Of a DNA stretch of 64,000 bases, positions 59,596 to 64,000 are shown one piece after another (the stretch's first letter is position 1; each line of letters opens with the position of its first letter). The position numbers were made by a program, and so were the translations under genes. The notes under the pieces are model-generated. The model ran no database searches. It saw only the letters and a program-made list of their open reading frames with translations, and was not told where the DNA came from. This stretch comes from a virus, in IMG/VR virus record IMGVR_UViG_3300045256_000188, positions 19,426 to 83,425 of that record; one strand, 5' to 3'.

Positions 59596-61014
59596 TTACT
59601 CGAAGTACCCGTCGATGTTCACAGATCCCTGTATAATCTGAGAGACTGTGGCTGTACCCACCGGCATCCGCAGAATGACTGCAAACTGGCGACCGGCTTC
59701 ACAGACGACCGGAGTCTGAAATTGGCGGGCGATTTGAGCCACGTTAGCACCAACTGCGGCCCCGACCGGGAAAGACTGAGAACCGAGTGTACTCCTGATA
59801 AAGGCTCCAGTGTTCAGGTTAGCCGCCGTTCCGTTAACACCCAGACCCCACACCATCAGAGTTGGAGTTACGGCAACAGGCGCACCAGTATTCCAGGCAT
59901 CAATCGAGATCCCGGTCACTACTAGCTGATATGGTGATGGCACCGTGAAGCTAAACAACAGATAATCGGTCACCGCACCAGCCACGGCAGCGAACTGAAA
60001 CAGCCCACCAAGCGTGGTATATCCAGCAGCAGTGTTGGAGAGCGTTGCCGACGTCGGGGCTGCACTGTTAGCGAACTGAGCAGTCTGCGTCAAGGCAGTA
60101 GGAGAATATAGAGCCGACTTGCCCATCGACGCCAAGACGTGCGGCCAAGGTTTATTCCAGTTGGCGTCCAGAGCAAAAACGTAGGCATCGGTTAAGAGGA
60201 AAACCGGAGCCGACGTCGGAGCGATTACCCCGTTGAAGAGGCGGCAGAAGATCGGTAGATGGGTAACCGCCCACAGTCGTGGCTGACCCAGAGGGACTGT
60301 CAGTTTTTGTTCGCTGAGAACAATCCCGGTGTTACTATCCTGGATAGTGAACTGCACCGAGTCATCATCAGCGATGATGTCGAAGATATAGTAGTTGGTA
60401 CCAACCAACGACCCCGCGACATTGGTGCCGGTGATGTCGGTGCCGTTAATGGTCAAGACCGGTCGGACAGCACCGCCAGAGGTAAACTGCCAGTAGGCAC
60501 CGTTCGCGATCGAGGTTGTACCAGACGGCATACCAAACCCAAGTTCGGCCACCGAGTTCGCCACCGTCGAAATACGAGCACGGAACCGTACAACTAACGG
60601 CGTTTTTTGTGTTTTAAGAAACTGCTTGAGAGAGATGAACGTCGTGACAGCATTAGCGGTTGTCAGACTGGTGCTGTTTAGGTTGATACCGGTAGCAGTC
60701 TGGGCGGTCACGAAAGTTGTGTTCGTGTTAACCCAAGCTGCCGTGTTTAAAACGGCCCCTTCGACCGGTTCGTGGAACAGAGTGTTGTGCCACGTCGTGC
60801 CAAGCGACCCGATCCGGTCAGTACGAGCTACCCGGAAGTTACCGTCATTCCAACCACCGATTGGAATCCCAGCCTTGTTGATACCGTTGTCACTCAGTTT
60901 GTCGGTAAGACTGATCGGATTGCCGCTGGCGTCGTATAGGACAGCACGGGCACCCTTCGCACCTGGATCGATCGTCAGAAGATCACTGGACGCCCCGCTC
61001 TGGATCTGTGCCAT
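59596..61014 (-). CDS. Unknown tail-surface or fibre-associated protein
   Basis: A 472-residue beta-rich protein. The start MAQIQSGASSDLLTIDPG (61014) is preferred to the Met four codons earlier, which overlaps the next gene's stop. Sequence is Ser/Thr/Gly/Ala-rich with repeated strand patterns (LNSTSLTTANAVTTF, VVRFRARISTVANSVAEL, GTNYYIFDIIADDDSVQF), and a concanavalin/lectin-like sandwich cannot be ruled out. Opening residues TIDPGAKGARAVLYDASG resemble phage appendage proteins. No catalytic site. Located with fibre genes. Confidence 0.55.
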   Translation of the reverse strand: MAQIQSGASSDLLTIDPGAKGARAVLYDASGNPISLTDKLSDNGINKAGIPIGGWNDGNFRVARTDRIGSLGTTWHNTLFHEPVEGAVLNTAAWVNTNTTFVTAQTATGINLNSTSLTTANAVTTFISLKQFLKTQKTPLVVRFRARISTVANSVAELGFGMPSGTTSIANGAYWQFTSGGAVRPVLTINGTDITGTNVAGSLVGTNYYIFDIIADDDSVQFTIQDSNTGIVLSEQKLTVPLGQPRLWAVTHLPIFCRLFNGVIAPTSAPVFLLTDAYVFALDANWNKPWPHVLASMGKSALYSPTALTQTAQFANSAAPTSATLSNTAAGYTTLGGLFQFAAVAGAVTDYLLFSFTVPSPYQLVVTGISIDAWNTGAPVAVTPTLMVWGLGVNGTAANLNTGAFIRSTLGSQSFPVGAAVGANVAQIARQFQTPVVCEAGRQFAVILRMPVGTATVSQIIQGSVNIDGYFE

Positions 61015-61018
61015 GGTA

Positions 61019-61333
61019 TCACCCAATCAGGTAGTTGACGTTGTATTTGCCAGTTACTGGCCCAGGGACAGCATGCAGGAACAAGGTGATAACCCCGCTC
61101 GCTGACACGTAACCAGAGCCGATAATAGCGTCCATTTCATTCTCATCCACCGCTCGGCCGGTCGCCGCCGCTCCAGACTGCACAATCATAACCTTCTGAG
61201 TCACAAGAGCCCCAACATGGTTCACCGTAACCTTCAGACTATAGAGTGGGGTAGTACCGAAATCCACCTCTACAGTGTAGAAAGTGGTCCCGGTAACTTC
61301 AGGCGGCAAGAAGCGAGCATCAAGCTTCGCCAT
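61019..61333 (-). CDS. Unknown small structural-type protein
   Basis: A 104-residue protein: LPPEVTGTTFYTVEVDFG, ALVTQKVMIVQSGAAA, YVSASGVITLFLHAVPG. Small beta-sandwich-like. Its final residues share flavour with the preceding fibre-like proteins. It overlaps the upstream fibre gene by one base. Likely a fibre attachment or capping subunit, inferred from context only. Confidence 0.5.
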   Translation of the reverse strand: MAKLDARFLPPEVTGTTFYTVEVDFGTTPLYSLKVTVNHVGALVTQKVMIVQSGAAATGRAVDENEMDAIIGSGYVSASGVITLFLHAVPGPVTGKYNVNYLIG

Positions 61334-62619
61334 TAGGCGTCGTACTCCACGGTGAGTTTATCACCACTCGCCAATACCCCATCCAAGGCCAGACCGTTCC
61401 AAGTAACGCGAGTGACAACCGTACCATCCATAGCGTAATCATCGCCATAGAACTGAGCCGGTGCCCCTTTAATCAGCAGGATAACACGCCCTGCAGCGGC
61501 CGGGGCATTTGCCAGGGTCACGTACTTATTCGTGATGTCACCAGCGGCTAACGTAAAAGTTTCGACCCGCCGCGTCACGCTCAACTGACCAAGCTTGGTG
61601 TCGATACCCTTGAGGTGGGAGGTCAAGTCATCGACGCTGGTACTAAAAGTAGCCACCGTCGCCGGAGTATAGTTGGTCGGGTCCCAGGTAATGTTGAGCT
61701 TATCGCCATCGATCTCGACCGAACCACCGGTGATGAAGGCGGAAGCGACCACACTAATGGCCGTGCCACTGCCACCGGTGAGCCCATTACCAAGAGCCGA
61801 CGAGTTGATTTGAGTGGCGGTGATGGCACCATTAACCAGGGTGATGCCGCTGCCACCGACACTGAAGAACGAGGGATTGACGTTGACGGTGACGCTGTCG
61901 GCCCCGACCGTCAGCGAGTTGTTCCCCGCCACAAAGTCGATGGTGTTACCCGTCTTGGTAAGACCAGCCCCAGCGATCACCTGTCCGGCCCCGCTGAACT
62001 GCACCCAGGCCAGGGCTGTGGTGCCCAGCGTGATCGTTCCGTCGGTGGTCAGCACCCAACCGGTATCAGCGTTGACCGTACCCTCTTCGACGAAGACGAA
62101 AGTACCAGCCGAAAGCTTAGCGGCGGTGTCGGCGTCGGTAGCCCGGCTCCAGGCCCCAGCCGCAACGACGTAGATGCCATTCTGGGCACCAGAACTCTGG
62201 TCTTTCACCAGAATGCGGTCCCCGGCGATAAGCACCACCCCGTCAACAGTCTGGGTGCCGCTGAGGGTCAGGTTCGCAGTCGAAGCAGCCCGGACACTGG
62301 CCTTGACATCCAGCCCTTGAATCGCTGCATCGACGTACGCCTTGCGAACTAGCTGATTAGCACTGGTCGGATCGGCGGAGGCGGTTGGTAGGTTAGAACC
62401 GAAATCCCAGATCGCCGAGATAGTCCTGGTAAGATCGGTACGGGCGATAGTCGCCCCGTCTGCCAACATCGAATAGGCGATGCCGGCGGCCTTGACGTTG
62501 ATACCGTTGTTGGTCTTCTCCAGGGCACCAGCCGCGTCTAGTAGCACGGTTAGGGCGTTGGAGATCGAGGTCAACGACTGCGGGTCGTAGTTGATAAACT
62601 TCGCGAGGGTCTTACTCAT
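61333..62619 (-). CDS. Tail fibre-like protein
   Basis: A 428-residue protein with a well-known phage fibre pattern: AYVDAAIQGLDVKASVRA, LSGTQTVDGVVLIAGDRILV, SSGAQNGIYVVAAGAWSRAT, DADTAAKLSAGTFVFVEEGT and DGTITLGTTALAWVQFSG. The C-terminal third (VTRRVETFTLAAGDITNKYV) ends as a receptor-type tip and is repeated in the next gene. Probably a host-recognition fibre. Overlaps the upstream gene by 4 nt (ATGA). Confidence 0.8.
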   Translation of the reverse strand: MSKTLAKFINYDPQSLTSISNALTVLLDAAGALEKTNNGINVKAAGIAYSMLADGATIARTDLTRTISAIWDFGSNLPTASADPTSANQLVRKAYVDAAIQGLDVKASVRAASTANLTLSGTQTVDGVVLIAGDRILVKDQSSGAQNGIYVVAAGAWSRATDADTAAKLSAGTFVFVEEGTVNADTGWVLTTDGTITLGTTALAWVQFSGAGQVIAGAGLTKTGNTIDFVAGNNSLTVGADSVTVNVNPSFFSVGGSGITLVNGAITATQINSSALGNGLTGGSGTAISVVASAFITGGSVEIDGDKLNITWDPTNYTPATVATFSTSVDDLTSHLKGIDTKLGQLSVTRRVETFTLAAGDITNKYVTLANAPAAAGRVILLIKGAPAQFYGDDYAMDGTVVTRVTWNGLALDGVLASGDKLTVEYDA

Positions 62620-63431
62620 GGCAACCTCTGATAATTAAATGTAATGTTGTCACCAGCCTCTAGAAGTCCATCCAGGCTGAAACCAGACCAAGTAACTTTC
62701 TTCGGATTGTCTCCAGCCACTGCCCAGGCATAACCTTGGCGTTGAAATGCCGCCCCTTGGATAGTCATAATCACACTGCCAGCCAGAGGCACCTGAGCTA
62801 ATAGCACGAATTTGTTGGCGATGTCCGTCACAGTCAACGTCATGTTCTCGCTTACGTGAATGTGACCAAGGGCCGCCGGACGAACAGGAGCGAGTCCCAA
62901 AGAGATGGCGGTGGCCGTGACTGCCTGACCGATAGGTTGGACGACAGTAGCGGGGCGGCCAACCACCATTGACCCATCTGGCCCAAGGTAATAAGCGGCC
63001 CCCTGGACAAGATTAGCTGTTCCTACCGGATATGTCCAATCGTTAAGATCGACAATTCCAGTAGTGACGATACGACCATCATTACCAACATTGATTGCTT
63101 CTGCGGCCAAACCAATAGCCGGTAGGCTCAAATCAGCATTCGAGGCTAGCACCACACCACCAACCACACTAGCGACCGGTTGACCACGGCGGATCTGGGC
63201 GGCACTTACATTCCGCTGGCTGATGATACCAGTAGCGACAGTTGTATCAGTCGGCTGGCCAGCCCCAACCAACTTCCATTCGGTGGTGGTCGAGACATAC
63301 CAGTCACTACCCACCACGGCCATATCGCCTTGACAGGTAGCTGTGGGGAGGTCGCTGATAAAATCACAGATGTAGTAACGGGCAGTTCTACCGGCTCTGT
63401 TGGTGGGCAGGATGCAAGTAGTGCGTGCCAT
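62616..63431 (-). CDS. Tail fibre-associated protein
   Basis: A 271-residue protein from MARTTCILPTNRAGRTARYY (63431, TAATG overlap with the upstream gene; the frame is open nine codons earlier). Middle: GQPVASVVGGVVLASNADLS, VQGAAYYLGPDGSMVVG. The C-terminal ~75 residues, NMTLTVTDIANKFVLLAQVP to ITFNYQRLP, match the end of the fibre gene (FTLAAGDITNKYVTLANAPA), so the two share an attachment or trimerisation end domain. Confidence 0.7.
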   Translation of the reverse strand: MARTTCILPTNRAGRTARYYICDFISDLPTATCQGDMAVVGSDWYVSTTTEWKLVGAGQPTDTTVATGIISQRNVSAAQIRRGQPVASVVGGVVLASNADLSLPAIGLAAEAINVGNDGRIVTTGIVDLNDWTYPVGTANLVQGAAYYLGPDGSMVVGRPATVVQPIGQAVTATAISLGLAPVRPAALGHIHVSENMTLTVTDIANKFVLLAQVPLAGSVIMTIQGAAFQRQGYAWAVAGDNPKKVTWSGFSLDGLLEAGDNITFNYQRLP

Positions 63432-64000
63432 TAGTACCTCACCATAATGGCTTCGCAAATCACATCGTCAGCCGCTAAAGGACTCTCATCTCCATGGGCA
63501 TACACTTCAAGTAACCAATCCACTCCAACCACACCAGAGACATGAGTGGATCGAGTATTCTGAGGTGAGTTCCCCACCAGACCATCTGTAATAATCGGGT
63601 GGCTGGTCCCATCCGGGTCAACGGCGATAGTCCCTGAGAAACTCCAATCTAAACCGTTAGGAGCAGTAGTCAGATCGTTCTCACCGAATTGCGTGCCATT
63701 AAGGTATAGGTGGGCACTCTTGGACTTATCATTAGCCGCGAACGTTCCCCATACCCTGAACAATATGGCAGTATTCCCATCGAGAGCATCGGTGGGGATT
63801 GGTAGACTAGCCAAAAACTGTGGATTCGTACCGGAGTCCGTTGTGACAAATGGTCCGATTGTGGTAAGAGTCCGCATATGCCCGGAGCCACCTGAATTAC
63901 CGGCAGCACCGTCAGTCAACCATGCCAGATATTCCTTGAGACGATCACCCTTGCTGATGTTGTTCAAGGCGTCGATCGCCTTTTCTGGAACGTTCAGTTC
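63431..64000 (-). CDS. Unknown fibre-module protein (partial at right edge)
   Basis: The frame runs off the right edge: the sequence before the first possible TTG (63967) is coding-like (ELNVPEKAIDALNNISKG) and continues the frame, so the true start is beyond 64000. Visible part ~189 codons: GDRLKEYLAWLTDGAAG, FRVWGTFAANDKSKSAHLY, HVSGVVGVDWLLEVYAHGDE. Beta-rich; no family recognised. One-base overlap with the downstream gene. Confidence 0.6.
   Translation of the reverse strand, partial: ELNVPEKAIDALNNISKGDRLKEYLAWLTDGAAGNSGGSGHMRTLTTIGPFVTTDSGTNPQFLASLPIPTDALDGNTAILFRVWGTFAANDKSKSAHLYLNGTQFGENDLTTAPNGLDWSFSGTIAVDPDGTSHPIITDGLVGNSPQNTRSTHVSGVVGVDWLLEVYAHGDESPLAADDVICEAIMVRY

Noticed and set aside
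1-64000. Poor assembly as the cause of broken genes
   Set aside because: Uninterrupted frames of 3043, 1890, 1620, 1586 and 1449 codons make a high indel error rate unlikely, although single homopolymer errors cannot be excluded.
1-64000. CRISPR arrays, rRNA or tRNA genes
   Set aside because: No regularly spaced repeats and no convincing cloverleaf were found by eye; small structured RNAs could be missed without a covariance search.

Overview
The window is part of a large T4-like contractile-tailed phage (Caudoviricetes, myovirus architecture). It carries recognisable counterparts of T4 gp22 (edge fragment), gp21, gp20, gp17, gp55, UvsW, gp25, gp6, gp5, gp53, gp29 (tape measure), gp27, gp26 and gp19, a gp61-like primase, and a cobalamin-dependent class II ribonucleotide reductase. 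Most genes lie on the minus strand with 1-4 nt stop/start overlaps. Base composition is moderately GC-rich by eye. The host cannot be identified from the sequence; a host that makes or imports cobalamin is an inference from the reductase.

Layout, left to right. 1-11.4 kb is the head module: scaffold fragment, prohead protease, a TnpB remnant, a large low-complexity head-region protein, a decayed HNH gene and the portal. 11.4-20 kb holds a CAP-domain protein on the plus strand, the terminase large subunit and small flanking genes. 20-34.4 kb holds a gp55-like late sigma factor, a UvsW-like helicase and the ribonucleotide reductase. 34.4-37 kb is accessory: a broken orotidine-phosphate decarboxylase gene, a cupin and small unknowns. 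37-50 kb is the baseplate, hub and tape-measure module. 50-54.5 kb is accessory: nucleotidyltransferase-like duplicate, HNH genes, primase. 54.5-64 kb holds a coiled-coil membrane protein, a PAS protein, gp26-like and gp19-like tail genes, and tail-fibre-like genes.

The dominant feature is protein splicing. I read 15 inteins in five essential genes: protease 1, portal 3, terminase 3, helicase 2, reductase 6. They total about 5,640 residues, roughly 26% of the window. Removing them gives proteins of ordinary family length (about 276, 671, 669, 549 and 743 residues). Insertions sit on catalytic motifs: next to the protease histidine, at the terminase Walker A and coupling motifs, inside the helicase DEAD-type box and motif III, and at each of the three catalytic cysteines of the reductase. 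So head maturation, DNA packaging, recombination and dNTP synthesis all depend on splicing.

Two arrangements stand out. First, at one reductase site two related inteins lie directly back to back with no extein residue between them. Second, the second helicase intein has no endonuclease in its own frame; its linker is the antisense of an intact 326-codon plus-strand ORF with its own ribosome binding site and GTG start, encoding a Vsr/PD-(D/E)XK-like homing endonuclease. Around these are decaying genes (three frameshifted HNH genes, pyrF, a nucleotidyltransferase copy, TnpB, a primase N-terminal relic), which suggests heavy past traffic of mobile elements.
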